A stretch of DNA of 64,000 nt, taken from positions 62,001 through 126,000 of the forward strand of contig NZ_RXYB01000008.1 in assembly GCF_008086615.1 (NCBI RefSeq). The letters are read 5' to 3'. Origin of the DNA: Acetobacterium tundrae (lineage in GTDB: Bacteria; Bacillota; Clostridia; Eubacteriales; Eubacteriaceae). Below, in pieces: positions 45,058-54,804 of this stretch (position 1 is its first letter; each line of letters starts with the position of its first letter). The notes below the pieces were generated by a model. That model ran no database searches. It worked only from the letters and a program-made list of their open reading frames with translations, and was not told where the DNA came from. The position numbers and the translations under genes are program-made.

Positions 45058-47334
45058 CTAAATAATATGCTCGTCAATTTTTTTGTTACATTTGTTACGC
45101 TTATCTTTTACTTTTTTTTCGTCTTCTATTTCATCAAAATCAGAGTCCGTTTTTTTTCCTTTAACATAACCCACAATATCAACGCAAATCGCATAATTTC
45201 CATCGACTCTGGTAAGATTTGTATTATAAAAGGGATCATTCTTTACATATTTCAGCCAGTGTTTTTTCATAAAGTCTATTTCACTGTTAAAGCGTTTATA
45301 TTTCTGATAGGTATCTTCAGATCCCCGGGATTTTGATTCATAATGATACAATTCAACATCATGGATCCAAACATTAAATTTTCCTAATGCATAAAGTTTT
45401 AAACAAAAATCAACATCATTAAATGCCACTGTTAATTTTTCTTCAAATCCGCCAACGGCATCAAAATCTTTACGCTTCACCATCATACAAGCGGCCGTCA
45501 CTGCCGAATAATTATTATTGATCACTAATTTTCCAAAATAGCCGTAATCCCCACGGGGATATCCGCAATGACCATGTCCGGCCACGCCCCCCATGCCAAG
45601 GAGAACTCCAGCGTGCTGAATGGTATTATCCGGATAATAAAGTTTCGCTCCGACGGCACCAATTCGTTCCTGCTGAGCAAGACTCATCATCCGCTTAATC
45701 CATCCTGGGGTGATGACTTTGATATCATTATTTAAAAAGAGTAGGTATTTACCGTTTGATTCCTTAACTGCCAGATTATTGATCCGTGAAAAGTTAAATG
45801 GCATATCCAGACGAACCACTTTGAACTGATCTTTATACTTTTTCGTATAATATTCAAATAATTTGAAGGTTTCCTCTTTTTCACTGCCATTATCAGCAAT
45901 GATGATTTCAAATTTTTCATCTGCTGCTTTTTCGAAAATCGAATCTACACAGGCTTTCAGATCCACGGCATTATCCCGGGTTGGAATGATAATCGATACC
46001 AATCCATCATCCACAATTTCATATTCAACATTGTATACCCCGGGAAAAGCGCCATGAGAAATGCTTCCTTTAATACCTCTTCTCGCGAGGGCATCTTCCA
46101 CTGATTTTTTTCCCGCTTCAAAGGCATAACCCTTGGAATCAGGATTGACGGCCGTAGAATTGCTGATCATCCGCCAGTGATACAGAACCTTTTGAATATG
46201 ATAAATTTTATCTGTCTTTTCAGTAAAACGCAGCACCAAATCATAATCCTGGGCGCCTTCATATCCTTTTCTGAATCCGCCGATTTCATCAACGATTGTT
46301 TTTCGATAAACACCGAAATGACAAATATAGTTTGTTGCCAATAGTATATCCGGTGCCCAGTCTGTTTTAAAGAACGGTTGGCTCCGTTTATTGTCTTCGC
46401 TTAATTTATCTTCATCGCTGTAGATAAGATCCGCTTCCTGATGTTCATTTAATAATTTCACAACTTCATATAAGGCAAATTCTGACAAGGTATCATCATT
46501 ATCCAGAAGTCCAACAAATTCACCCGTCGCAATTTCCATGGCTGAGTTGGAAGCTTGGGAAATATGTCCGTTTTCTTCCCGATAAATAACCTTTATTCGA
46601 GGATCTTGTCTTTTATAGGATTCTAATAGTGGTTTGATATGTTCATCCGTTGAGCAATCATCGGCAATGCACAATTCCCAGTTTTTATAATGCTGGTTTA
46701 AAACAGAATCGATGCAGGCACTTAGCCACTCTGCTTCCACATTGTAAACCGGCATCACAATGGATATTTTAGGCGAATAGTCAAATTTTCTGATATCGTC
46801 CAGCACTTTTTTTATATCATAGTCTTCATGAACTTCAATCCAGAAATTATAGTTTTCCTGATTTTTATATTTAACTTCAAACTTAATTTTTCTGATTGTG
46901 TTCTTTAATCCATTCCGGCTAAAATACCCAATTGTCCTCGTTGCTGTATTAACCAGTCTTGTTGCATTAAAAAGATTTGGCTTTTTCAGGTAATCATAAT
47001 TTTTCTTCAAATTTAATTTTATTACTTTTGATACCTGTCCATTCTTAAATTTCAGATTTAATATTTTACCATAAGTTTTTTCGTCAAATTCAATAATAAA
47101 ACCGGCTTTTGCATCATCAGGCAAGCAATACTTATTATTGACATCAATTCTAAAATCCCGTTTAAAGGTAACCCCTTCCGATTCATGACCAACGATATAG
47201 AGCTCAACCGTTTCCTTCGTTTTGGTATTAAAGGCCCATCCTTGAACACTTGCACAATGATTTTCTTCATCTTTCACTATTTTATCGATAAAATATTTTA
47301 TCTCTTCTTGTTCAACAACTGATTTTCTTTCCAT
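45058..47334 (-). CDS. large glycosyltransferase with two GT2 domains
   Basis: A 758-aa cytoplasmic protein. Residues about 1-125 are a beta-rich domain of unknown role; the first GT2 domain (about 190-400) has ISIVMPVYNVEAEWLSACID, CIADDCSTDE and LLDNDDTLSE; the second (about 440-690) has VSIIIPTRDNAVDLKACVDS, IIADNGSEKE, LFLNNDIKVI and AFNDVDFCLKL. Two-domain enzymes of this kind build polymers of alternating linkages, often rhamnans, downstream of Wzm/Wzt. ATG 47334 lies inside the wzt end (23-nt overlap) with AAGAAGGG in front; an in-frame TTG 18 nt earlier is less likely. Confidence 0.88.
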   Translation of the reverse strand: MERKSVVEQEEIKYFIDKIVKDEENHCASVQGWAFNTKTKETVELYIVGHESEGVTFKRDFRIDVNNKYCLPDDAKAGFIIEFDEKTYGKILNLKFKNGQVSKVIKLNLKKNYDYLKKPNLFNATRLVNTATRTIGYFSRNGLKNTIRKIKFEVKYKNQENYNFWIEVHEDYDIKKVLDDIRKFDYSPKISIVMPVYNVEAEWLSACIDSVLNQHYKNWELCIADDCSTDEHIKPLLESYKRQDPRIKVIYREENGHISQASNSAMEIATGEFVGLLDNDDTLSEFALYEVVKLLNEHQEADLIYSDEDKLSEDNKRSQPFFKTDWAPDILLATNYICHFGVYRKTIVDEIGGFRKGYEGAQDYDLVLRFTEKTDKIYHIQKVLYHWRMISNSTAVNPDSKGYAFEAGKKSVEDALARRGIKGSISHGAFPGVYNVEYEIVDDGLVSIIIPTRDNAVDLKACVDSIFEKAADEKFEIIIADNGSEKEETFKLFEYYTKKYKDQFKVVRLDMPFNFSRINNLAVKESNGKYLLFLNNDIKVITPGWIKRMMSLAQQERIGAVGAKLYYPDNTIQHAGVLLGMGGVAGHGHCGYPRGDYGYFGKLVINNNYSAVTAACMMVKRKDFDAVGGFEEKLTVAFNDVDFCLKLYALGKFNVWIHDVELYHYESKSRGSEDTYQKYKRFNSEIDFMKKHWLKYVKNDPFYNTNLTRVDGNYAICVDIVGYVKGKKTDSDFDEIEDEKKVKDKRNKCNKKIDEHII

Positions 47335-48544
47335 TTTCAATCCCTTCTTCAATAATTTTCCAATGGTGTTCCATGTGCACCAGACCTTCTGTAAAATAAT
47401 CGGCCGAAACGGTTATTACAAAAGCACACGTATTGTAATCCAGATTTACAATGCTTTTATTTGCAAAGAGTCCAATATCAACCTCGTATTTCCCCCCCAG
47501 CAGCGGTAATTTTGGCACCACATAGGAAACGCGGTGAATTCCCTTTGTTTGCGGAATATCCACTCCATCTAAATAGGTATTGGGCCCAAAAATATACTGT
47601 CGATCAATGGTATAGAATGCCACTCCCACTAAAGGTTTACTTGAAATATCATCATATAATTCATACTCAATATCAACGATAAAATCATCAAAGGTTGTCA
47701 GTTCCTTACTGTTGCAACTCACTGATTTTAGTTTTCCAAGATTCGTTTCAAGTTCTGCCATATTCACTGGTGAACTTCCGCTCTCCGCTGCTTTTTGCTC
47801 CATTGACTCTTTTAAAATTTCACTTTCATACATATCAATCACGTGATTCACTTCACCAACCATGCGCATCACACCTTTGTCAATCCAAACGCCTTTGGTG
47901 CAAAAACGTTTGATTTGTTCAAGCGTATGCGAAACAAACAAAACCGTTTTTCCAGATGCCTTAAATTCTTCCATTTTATTGATACATTTAATCTGAAACT
48001 TGGAATCACCAACAGCCAATACTTCATCAACGATTAGTATTTCCGGATCAACATTGATGGCTGTCGCAAATGCCAAACGGGCAAACATTCCGCTTGAATA
48101 AGTCTTTACCGGCTGATCAATATATTCCCCAATTTGAGCAAAATCGATAATACTGTCAACCCGTTTATCCATTTCTTTCTTATTGTAGCCCATAATAAGG
48201 CCATTTGCATAAATGTTTTCGATCCCGGTATATTCCGGATTAAAACCCGTTCCTAATTCCAATAAAGCGGAAACTTTTCCATCGACATAAACATTACCCT
48301 CGCTCTGAGTCAATACCCCCGAAATTATTTTTAAAAGCGTGGATTTTCCTGATCCATTTCTGCCAATAATGCCAATGGATTCGCCTTTAAGAATTTCTAA
48401 ATTGATATTCTTAAGGGCATAAAATTTATGATGATATTCTTTCTTTCGAATCAGACTCATGGATTCTTTCAATCGATCCATGGGCCGTTTGTACAAACGA
48501 TAAATCTTCGTAACGTCTTCTATTTTTATTGCCACTTCCGACAT
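47312..48544 (-). CDS. wzt: polysaccharide ABC exporter ATPase, Wzt/TagH-like
   Basis: A 410-aa ATPase. The N-terminal ABC domain has Walker A GRNGSGKST, the divergent signature TYSSGMFARLAFA typical of O-antigen and teichoic-acid exporters, Walker B ILIVDEVLAVGD and switch His FVSHT. Residues about 265-410 form an added C-terminal beta-domain like the Wzt carbohydrate-binding domain that recognises the finished glycan chain. Start ATG 48544 follows GGAGGACAAA; the frame is open to 48586 within the permease gene. Works with the Wzm-like permease upstream. Confidence 0.94.
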   Translation of the reverse strand: MSEVAIKIEDVTKIYRLYKRPMDRLKESMSLIRKKEYHHKFYALKNINLEILKGESIGIIGRNGSGKSTLLKIISGVLTQSEGNVYVDGKVSALLELGTGFNPEYTGIENIYANGLIMGYNKKEMDKRVDSIIDFAQIGEYIDQPVKTYSSGMFARLAFATAINVDPEILIVDEVLAVGDSKFQIKCINKMEEFKASGKTVLFVSHTLEQIKRFCTKGVWIDKGVMRMVGEVNHVIDMYESEILKESMEQKAAESGSSPVNMAELETNLGKLKSVSCNSKELTTFDDFIVDIEYELYDDISSKPLVGVAFYTIDRQYIFGPNTYLDGVDIPQTKGIHRVSYVVPKLPLLGGKYEVDIGLFANKSIVNLDYNTCAFVITVSADYFTEGLVHMEHHWKIIEEGIENGKKISC

Positions 48545-48575
48545 TTTGTCCTCCAATGATACTGAATCCGCTTTT

Positions 48576-49385
48576 CTATAAGACATCAGAAAAATGCGGT
48601 CTTAATCTTCTATAAACTGCAATCCCGACCAGCAGCAGTACAAATGTGAATCCCCAAAAATAAGCAGTCATGGCGGGATGTTGCCAAAACCAGCCTTGCC
48701 CGAAAAAAGACTCCCGATATCCTTGAACAATATAATAGAGGGGATTTAATTTCATAATCCGCAATAAACCAACCGGATATGTTTCAATTGGTACTAAAAT
48801 CGGGGTTCCCCAGAATAGAACCTGCATTATCACATTGATAAATTGCAGAATATCCGTAAAAAAGGGCTGTAATGAAGCCGTTACCCACGTTAGTCCGGTT
48901 AAAAAAACAATTAAACAAAATAAATAATAGAAAATCTGCAAAAAATAGGGCGTGATCGAATACCCATAAAGCAACACCATAACCACTGCAAAGGCGATAA
49001 AGAATGCATGGGTATATAAAGAAGATATTATTTTTACCGTTGGCAATATTTTTATATTAAACGTCATCTTTTTAACCAGATAATTATATTCCCGAAAACA
49101 GTTTGTACCATTGGTCAGTCCTTCTGAAAAGAAAAACCAGACAATAATTCCGGTTATCAGGAATAGCACGAAAGGCATCCCCCCGGCCGGGCTTGATTTC
49201 AGGCCCAAACCAAAAACAACCCAGTACACGGCAATGGTGACCGTTGGCTGAATAAATGCCCAGAGAACTCCTAAAAACGAACCGGCATACCGTGACTTAA
49301 AATCATTTTTCGAAAATTTTGCGATCAGTTCGCGATTTTCATATAAATCTTTGAAATACTCCAATAAATCTTTGAATAAATACAA
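48576..49385 (-). CDS. wzm: polysaccharide ABC exporter permease, Wzm/TagG-like
   Basis: A 269-aa ABC-2 permease with six TMs. The N-terminal amphipathic part ENRELIAKFSKNDFKSRYAGSFLGVLW is the well-conserved start of this family, and WGTPILVPIE and YYIVQGYRESFF are further landmarks. It moves undecaprenyl-linked polymer across the membrane. The start is TTG 49385, five nt after GAGGTG. A terminator-like hairpin separates it from rmlB, which may set the export genes at lower expression than the rml genes. Confidence 0.94.
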   Translation of the reverse strand: MYLFKDLLEYFKDLYENRELIAKFSKNDFKSRYAGSFLGVLWAFIQPTVTIAVYWVVFGLGLKSSPAGGMPFVLFLITGIIVWFFFSEGLTNGTNCFREYNYLVKKMTFNIKILPTVKIISSLYTHAFFIAFAVVMVLLYGYSITPYFLQIFYYLFCLIVFLTGLTWVTASLQPFFTDILQFINVIMQVLFWGTPILVPIETYPVGLLRIMKLNPLYYIVQGYRESFFGQGWFWQHPAMTAYFWGFTFVLLLVGIAVYRRLRPHFSDVL

Positions 49386-49413
49386 CTTAACACCTCATCA
49401 TAAATCTTAATTG

Positions 49414-49441
49414 AAAAAGCACAATCTAATGTGCTTTTTTT
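49414..49441 (-). terminator. intra-operon terminator-like hairpin between rmlB and wzm
   Basis: AAAAAGCACA and TGTGCTTTTTT around a 5-nt loop, with U-runs on both sides. It stands in the 66-bp gap between rmlB and wzm, so it may partly terminate the rml transcript. Confidence 0.7.
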
Positions 49442-49451
49442 CCAAGCTATT

Positions 49452-50555
49452 TTACTTTTTTGAATACATTTTCTGATAATACGCTTTGTACCCACCGGAT
49501 TTCACGCGTTCCAGCCATTCCTGGTTATTCAAATACCACTCAATGGTTTCCGCGATCCCCTGTTCAAAGGTATAGGATGGTTTCCAGCCCAGTTCAGTAG
49601 TGATTTTCGTATTGTCAATGGCATACCGGCGATCATGGCCCAAGCGATCTTCAACATAGGTGATGAGATCTTTGCTGATTTTTGTGCCATCATTATCAAT
49701 ATTATATTTTCCTGAGCGGAGTTTTTTGCCGACATTTTCAATGATTAAATTAACGATCTCAAGATTGGCTTTTTCATTGTTTCCGCCAATATTATAGACC
49801 TCGCCGGCCACCCCTTTTTCCAAAACGGTATCTATCGCACTGCAATGATCCTTCACGTGCAGCCAATCCCTGATCTGCATGCCATCCCCGTAAACAGGAA
49901 GACTTTTTAGAGCGATGACGTTTGAAATCATCAGTGGAATCAGCTTTTCCGGGAAATGATAAGGGCCATAATTATTTGAACAGCGACTGATGGTGACTGG
50001 TAATTTAAACGTCTGACCATAAGACCGAACAATCAAATCCGCACTGGCCTTGGATGCTGAATAAGGGCTGTTTGGGGCAATCGGTGTTGTTTCGGTAAAC
50101 ATTCCCGTTTTTCCCAACGCTCCGTAAACCTCATCGGTGGATACCTGATGATACCGTACCCCAGCCCGATAGGTCGGATAGCCATTCTCATCTTTCCCCG
50201 TTTGCCAGTTATTTTTCGCCTCATCCAAAAGCACCAGTGTGCCCATTACATTGGTCTGGACAAAAATCTCAGGGTCCTCAATGCTTCTGTCGACGTGAGA
50301 CTCGGCGGCAAAATTGACCACCGTATCAAAATCATATTTTGCAAAAAGATCCTTAACAAAAGGACGGTCCGCAATATCTCCTTTTGCAAAAACATAATTC
50401 TTATTATCTTCAATATCGGTTAAATTTTCAAGATTTCCGGCATAGGTCAGGACATCCAAATTAACTATTTTATAATCCGGGTGCTGATTCAGCATGTATT
50501 TTACAAAGTTAGAACCAATAAATCCGGCACCACCGGTGACTAATACTGTTTTCAT
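49452..50555 (-). CDS. rmlB: dTDP-glucose 4,6-dehydratase
   Basis: A 367-aa extended SDR enzyme, second step of dTDP-L-rhamnose synthesis. NAD motif GGAGFIGSNFVKY (residues 7-19), the VNFAAESHVDRSI signature, VSTDEVYGAL with catalytic Asp-Glu, and YSASKASADLIVRSYGQTF with the Tyr-Lys pair. NNYGPYHFPEKLIPLMI is also a hallmark. The order rmlD-rmlA-rmlC-rmlB with gaps of less than 20 nt shows one operon. Confidence 0.97.
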   Translation of the reverse strand: MKTVLVTGGAGFIGSNFVKYMLNQHPDYKIVNLDVLTYAGNLENLTDIEDNKNYVFAKGDIADRPFVKDLFAKYDFDTVVNFAAESHVDRSIEDPEIFVQTNVMGTLVLLDEAKNNWQTGKDENGYPTYRAGVRYHQVSTDEVYGALGKTGMFTETTPIAPNSPYSASKASADLIVRSYGQTFKLPVTISRCSNNYGPYHFPEKLIPLMISNVIALKSLPVYGDGMQIRDWLHVKDHCSAIDTVLEKGVAGEVYNIGGNNEKANLEIVNLIIENVGKKLRSGKYNIDNDGTKISKDLITYVEDRLGHDRRYAIDNTKITTELGWKPSYTFEQGIAETIEWYLNNQEWLERVKSGGYKAYYQKMYSKK

Positions 50556-50573
50556 TTTTACTCCATTCTATCC

Positions 50574-51140
50574 TTATTCAAATCTTAACGTGTCTTTGAT
50601 TTCTCTTAAAAACGGCAGTTTTGTATCCTTTTCCGAAAGCAAAAGATCTCCGATTCCATCGAGCGGCCATTCTATGCCAACTTCCGGATCATTCCAGCGG
50701 ATCCCGCCATCATATTCCGGGGCATAAAGATTGGTGCATTTATAATTAAACACCGCTTCATCAGACAAGACCAAAAAACCATGGGCAAAGCCTTCCGGCA
50801 CATAAAACATTTTTTTGTTTTCTTCCGTTAAAGTCACGCCTGCCCATTGTCCATAAGTTGGCGAACCCTCGCGAAGATCAACAGCGACATCAAATACTTT
50901 GCCTCTGGTTGCCCGAACCAATTTTCCCTGACAGAATTTCCGCTGAAAATGAAGGCCTCTAAACACACCTTTGCTTGATTTTGATTCATTATCCTGGACA
51001 AACCGCATCGTCAATCCAACTTTATGAAATTCTTCTTCATTATAAGTTTCCATAAAATAACCGCGTTCATCCCCAAAAACAGAGGGTTCGATAATAACCA
51101 GGCCTTTGATTTTTGTTTCTATTACATTGATTTTTGCCAT
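50574..51140 (-). CDS. rmlC: dTDP-4-dehydrorhamnose 3,5-epimerase
   Basis: A 188-aa cupin enzyme, third step of the rhamnose pathway. GLHFQRKFCQGKLVRATRGKVFDVAVDLR holds the catalytic His (in GLHFQ) and metal-free cupin core, and FYVPEGFAHGFLVLSDEAVFNYKCTNLY carries the active-site Tyr region. ATG 51140 has TAGGAGAG in front; the frame is open to 51167 within rmlA. It ends 18 nt before rmlB. Confidence 0.97.
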   Translation of the reverse strand: MAKINVIETKIKGLVIIEPSVFGDERGYFMETYNEEEFHKVGLTMRFVQDNESKSSKGVFRGLHFQRKFCQGKLVRATRGKVFDVAVDLREGSPTYGQWAGVTLTEENKKMFYVPEGFAHGFLVLSDEAVFNYKCTNLYAPEYDGGIRWNDPEVGIEWPLDGIGDLLLSEKDTKLPFLREIKDTLRFE

Positions 51141-51148
51141 ATTCTCTC

Positions 51149-52018
51149 CTACTTTTCTTTTGTACATTGAATCAGGTATTGACCATAGGCTGTTTTCCTT
51201 AATGGTTCAGCCAGCTTCAATAACTGATCTTGATTTATAAATTTATGTCGATAGGCAATTTCTTCAATACACGCTACATAAAGCCCCTGTCGTTTTTGAA
51301 TGGTTTCAACAAAGTTGGATGCTTCAATTAAACTGTCGTGAGTTCCCGTATCAAGCCATGCCATTCCCCGTCCAAATAGTTCAACCTTTAAGTTTCCCTG
51401 CTTTAGGTAAGTTTCGTTGACCGTTGTAATTTCCAATTCACCTCGTGGTGATGGTTTAATGTTTTTGGCAATTTCAATAACCTTATTGTCGTAAAAATAA
51501 AGCCCTGGAACGGCGAAATGCGATTTTGGCATCTCCGGTTTTTCTTCTATCGAAAGAACTGTGCCATCTTCTGCAAACTCAACCACTCCATAGCGTTCCG
51601 GATCGGTAACCGGATACCCGAAAATAACGGCCCCCTCTTCCAGCTTAGCTGCATTACGAACGGATTCGGTGAATCCGTGTCCGTAAAAAATATTGTCGCC
51701 CAATACAAGGGCAACCTTATCGTCACCAATAAATTTTTCACCAATAATGAAGGCTTCCGCCAAGCCATTAGGGGCTTCCTGAACTTCATAAGAAAAATTC
51801 AATCCCAATTCTTCACCAGTGCCAAAAAGTCGTTCAAACATGGGAAGATCAATGGGGGTTGAAATAATTAAAATGTCTCTAATCCCTGCCAGCATCAGTG
51901 TTGCCAGAGGATAATAAATCATCGGTTTATCGTAAACAGGTAACAATTGTTTTGATACCGCCCGAGTAATGGGATAAAGTCGTGTGCCGGAACCTCCAGC
52001 TAATATAATACCTTTCAT
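51149..52018 (-). CDS. rmlA: glucose-1-phosphate thymidylyltransferase
   Basis: A 289-aa nucleotidyltransferase, first step of dTDP-rhamnose synthesis. [20 protein letters not shown] at residues 8-27, then [27 protein letters not shown] and [14 protein letters not shown] are all RmlA landmarks. Regulation by dTDP-rhamnose is known for the family. It starts 19 nt after rmlD. Confidence 0.98.
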   Translation of the reverse strand: MKGIILAGGSGTRLYPITRAVSKQLLPVYDKPMIYYPLATLMLAGIRDILIISTPIDLPMFERLFGTGEELGLNFSYEVQEAPNGLAEAFIIGEKFIGDDKVALVLGDNIFYGHGFTESVRNAAKLEEGAVIFGYPVTDPERYGVVEFAEDGTVLSIEEKPEMPKSHFAVPGLYFYDNKVIEIAKNIKPSPRGELEITTVNETYLKQGNLKVELFGRGMAWLDTGTHDSLIEASNFVETIQKRQGLYVACIEEIAYRHKFINQDQLLKLAEPLRKTAYGQYLIQCTKEK

Positions 52019-52037
52019 GATTGCCTCTTTCCTTAAA

Positions 52038-52898
52038 TTATGCGTTCAATTTTTTCAGATATTCCACTAAAGACTCTTGCCATGGTCTGAAATGATTCAT
52101 CTTCAAATCTTTCAGTTTTTTATTGTCTAATACCGAATATTTGGGACGGGGAGTCGGACTAATAAATTGCTCTGAAGTGACGGGTTCCACCGGAATGTCA
52201 ATCCCCGACAATCTGAAAATTTCCAACGCAAAATCATACCAGCTGCACTGTCCCTCACAAGTCCCGTGATAAAGTCCGTAATGATCGGTCTGAATCAAAT
52301 CAATAATCGCCGCGGCCAGATCCACCGTGCTCGTCGGAGAACCGATCTGATCATTTACAACGGTGATCTTTGGATGCTTGGAGGCGAGATCCAACATGGT
52401 TTTCACAAAGTTCTTGCCATCCCCGTATAGCCAGGCGGTTCGAACAATAAAATACTTCGGCGCAATGTCCGAAACCGCTTTTTCGCCAGCGGCTTTGCTT
52501 TCGCCATAGACTGTCAGAGGATCAATCGCATCCGTTTCGACATAAGGCCGCAAAGACCCGTTTTCCAATATTCCCGCTCCGTCAAACACATAATCCGTTG
52601 AAACCTGTACCAGCACAATATCCTTGGCTCTGGCAATTTCCGCTAAATATTTCGGTCCCATGGCATTGATCGCCATGGCCATTTCTTTCTGGGTTTCACA
52701 GCCATCTACATTCGTCATGGCACCGCAGTTAATAATAACGGTCGGCTGCTCTTTATCAATAATATCGGCAATCTTTTCTTTATCAGTAATGTCAAACTCA
52801 GGAATATCATATCCCACAAAAGCTATTTCTTTTTCTTTAAGCTGCTGCGTGAGTTCCCTACCAAGTTGACCGTTTGAACCTGTTAATAATACTTTCAT
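52038..52898 (-). CDS. rmlD: dTDP-4-dehydrorhamnose reductase
   Basis: A 286-aa SDR enzyme, last step of dTDP-L-rhamnose synthesis. The N-terminal [14 protein letters not shown] nucleotide motif, [11 protein letters not shown], and the Tyr-Lys pair in [11 protein letters not shown] are visible; [13 protein letters not shown] follows. It is the first gene of the rml operon, about 50 nt behind a good promoter. Confidence 0.97.
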   Translation of the reverse strand: MKVLLTGSNGQLGRELTQQLKEKEIAFVGYDIPEFDITDKEKIADIIDKEQPTVIINCGAMTNVDGCETQKEMAMAINAMGPKYLAEIARAKDIVLVQVSTDYVFDGAGILENGSLRPYVETDAIDPLTVYGESKAAGEKAVSDIAPKYFIVRTAWLYGDGKNFVKTMLDLASKHPKITVVNDQIGSPTSTVDLAAAIIDLIQTDHYGLYHGTCEGQCSWYDFALEIFRLSGIDIPVEPVTSEQFISPTPRPKYSVLDNKKLKDLKMNHFRPWQESLVEYLKKLNA

Positions 52899-52955
52899 AA
52901 TTCACCTGATTTCATTGTTCTTTTTTAACTTTTTTAGCCATAAAAATTCATTGTT

Positions 52956-52984
52956 ATTATACTCGATATTCTCTTAAAAGTCTA
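52956..52984 (-). promoter_or_regulatory. promoter of the rml operon
   Basis: Reverse strand: TAGACT (52979-52984), a 17-bp spacer and TATAAT (52956-52961). It is divergent from the second LCP gene, with about 140 bp between the two -10 boxes. Confidence 0.7.
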
Positions 52985-53098
52985 TTTTTTTCTGGATTCA
53001 TTCTCATTCTTAAGATAATCTTAGCGATTTAAAATGATCTTTTCGATTAAATATTTATCGTCTCCCGTCATTATTCAATGTTTTTTTAAGCAAGTTTA

Positions 53099-53107
53099 TG
53101 TTATTAT
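53099..53107 (+). promoter_or_regulatory. extended -10 for the second LCP gene
   Basis: TGTTATTAT is a TGn-type extended -10 about 43 nt before ATG 53150. The -35 region (TGTTTT at 53079-53084) is weak. Confidence 0.45.
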
Positions 53108-53149
53108 GTAGTGTATATGATTTTAACTCGTAAAGCGAAAGGAATCTTT

Positions 53150-54724
53150 ATGAAAAAGAAAATAATTCTAGTCATACTTTTCTTGATTGCCTCACTTGTC
53201 GGCACCGGAATAGTCTATGGCTTTAACACGCTCAGCAAAATCAATGAAATGGTCGCAGTACCCCAACTGGATGAATCACAATTAAATGTGACTAATAATT
53301 TAGATATTGATACCGTTAATATCGCAGTCTTTGGTATCGACGGACGAAGTGACATTGACGGTGACCGGTCAGATACAATTATGATTGTATCTATGGATTT
53401 TAGAAATGGAAACATAAAAGTGACTTCTATCATGCGTGATTTATTGGTTCAGATCCCAGCAACGAAAACGACCAATCAAAGTTATGATAAGATCAACGCA
53501 GCTTATGCCTATGGCGGCCCGGAGCTTGCCGTTAAAACCTTAAACCAGAATTTTGATCTTAATATTACCGATTATGTGGTTGTCAATTTTGATGCCATGG
53601 TCGACACGGTTGATGCCTTAGGCGGAGTTGAGATTAACGTACTGGATCAAAACGTGTTGGACTGGACCAACAAGTATATTGATGATGTTAATGACAAAGT
53701 TGGCAAAGCAGACCCCTATCTTACCACGACCGGTATTCAAACCGTGACCGGCGTTCAGGCCTTGGCCTATGCCCGTAATCGATACAGTGATGATGACTAC
53801 CATCGAACCGAACGTCAGCGCGAGGTTGTCGGACAGATTGCCAAAAAAGCCTTTAACATTGATATTTTAAACGGGGTAAACCTGATCAGCAAAATCTATC
53901 CCTATATAAAAACCACCCTTTCAATTAATGAAATAACCACTTACGCGAAAGCATTTTTAGGCTCTCCCGATAAGCAATTTTTGGAATTTAGATTGCCGAC
54001 TGATGCCTTTGTTAAAAATGCCATGATAAACAGTATTTCTTATGTGGTACCGAATACCCTTTCCGATAACGTTATTGCGCTTCATGCGTTTATTTACGGA
54101 CCTACAACCACTGGAACCACTGGAACCACTGGAACCACTGGAACCACTGGAACTACTGGAACCACTGGAACTACCGGAACCACTGGAACCACTGGAACTA
54201 CCGGAACCACTGGAACTACCGGAACCACTGGTTCGAACTCAAGTACCTATACCGCCTATGTGCCATCCGATACTGTGGAAGAAATAAGTTCCGCTATTGC
54301 CGCCTATGCCGGCTCCGGGTCGTCTTCAACCTATACCGAATCAACCACCTCGGACAGCACCTATGATAGTACATCTTCATATTCGAATGATTCAAGTTCT
54401 GGTTCTTCCAGCTCTGGTACTAGTTCTGGATCCTCCAGCTCGGGTTCTAGTTCCGGATCATCCAGCTCGGACTACTCTAACTCTGGGTCTTCCAGCTCAG
54501 GCTCGACTGGTTCAGATTCTTCCAGCTCAGGATCGACCGGTTCTGGCTCAACTGGTTCGGATTCTTCCAGCTCGGGTTCCACCGGCTCCGGATCTTCCAG
54601 CTCAGGATCGACCGGTTCGGATTCTTCCAGTTCGGGTTCCACCAACTCAGGATCTTCCAGCTCAGGATCGACCGGTTCAGGTTCCTCATCAGGAGGCAGT
54701 TCCTCCACTGACACTGTCAATTAA
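53150..54724 (+). CDS. LCP family wall-polymer ligase with Gly-Thr-Thr and Ser/Gly tail
   Basis: A 524-aa LCP protein: N-terminal TM (about residues 4-24), LCP domain (about 50-310) with FGIDGRSDIDGDRSDTIMIV, TSIMRDLLVQ, KINAAYAYGG and ARNRYSDDDYHRTERQRE. Unlike ordinary LCP proteins it carries a C-terminal extension of about 200 residues: 14 exact Thr-Thr-Gly units (DNA 54107-54232), a short bridge, then a Ser/Gly/Thr/Asp-rich repeat region (about 54390-54715) to the stop, with no anchor motif. ATG 53150 follows AAAGGAAT; the frame stays open to 53111. It probably attaches the rml/Wzm-Wzt polymer to peptidoglycan. Confidence 0.93.
   Translation: MKKKIILVILFLIASLVGTGIVYGFNTLSKINEMVAVPQLDESQLNVTNNLDIDTVNIAVFGIDGRSDIDGDRSDTIMIVSMDFRNGNIKVTSIMRDLLVQIPATKTTNQSYDKINAAYAYGGPELAVKTLNQNFDLNITDYVVVNFDAMVDTVDALGGVEINVLDQNVLDWTNKYIDDVNDKVGKADPYLTTTGIQTVTGVQALAYARNRYSDDDYHRTERQREVVGQIAKKAFNIDILNGVNLISKIYPYIKTTLSINEITTYAKAFLGSPDKQFLEFRLPTDAFVKNAMINSISYVVPNTLSDNVIALHAFIYGPTTTGTTGTTGTTGTTGTTGTTGTTGTTGTTGTTGTTGTTGTTGSNSSTYTAYVPSDTVEEISSAIAAYAGSGSSSTYTESTTSDSTYDSTSSYSNDSSSGSSSSGTSSGSSSSGSSSGSSSSDYSNSGSSSSGSTGSDSSSSGSTGSGSTGSDSSSSGSTGSGSSSSGSTGSDSSSSGSTNSGSSSSGSTGSGSSSGGSSSTDTVN
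54107..54232 (+). repeat. fourteen 9-bp tandem repeats coding for Thr-Thr-Gly
   Basis: Fourteen units of ACCACTGGA with only third-position changes (ACT or ACC, last unit GGT). All are in frame with the LCP gene. The near-identity of the units suggests recent expansion by slippage; length changes would stay in frame because the unit is three codons. Confidence 0.95.
54390..54715 (+). repeat. Ser/Gly-rich coding repeats
   Basis: Loosely periodic DNA built from TCTTCCAGCTC, GGTTC and GACCGG pieces, coding for SSSSGSTGS-like units at the end of the LCP protein. Long open frames on the opposite strand here (acidic Glu/Pro repeats) are a by-product of this composition. Confidence 0.85.
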
Positions 54725-54743
54725 TTTATAAATGAACTTACTA

Positions 54744-54783
54744 AAAGGCAGCATCCCAAAACTTCGGGATGCTGCCTTTTTTA
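54744..54783 (+). terminator. terminator after the second LCP gene
   Basis: AAAGGCAGCATCCC and GGGATGCTGCCTTTTTT with an 8-nt loop, 20 nt after the stop. Strong stem and U-run. Confidence 0.92.
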
Positions 54784-54804
54784 AATAACATATTTCATCA
54801 TATT

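Noticed and set aside
54472-54720. Reverse-strand open frames with Glu/Pro or Asn/Trp repeats
   Set aside because: They mirror the Ser/Gly repeat of the LCP gene, have no ribosome site and are biased by the repeat composition.
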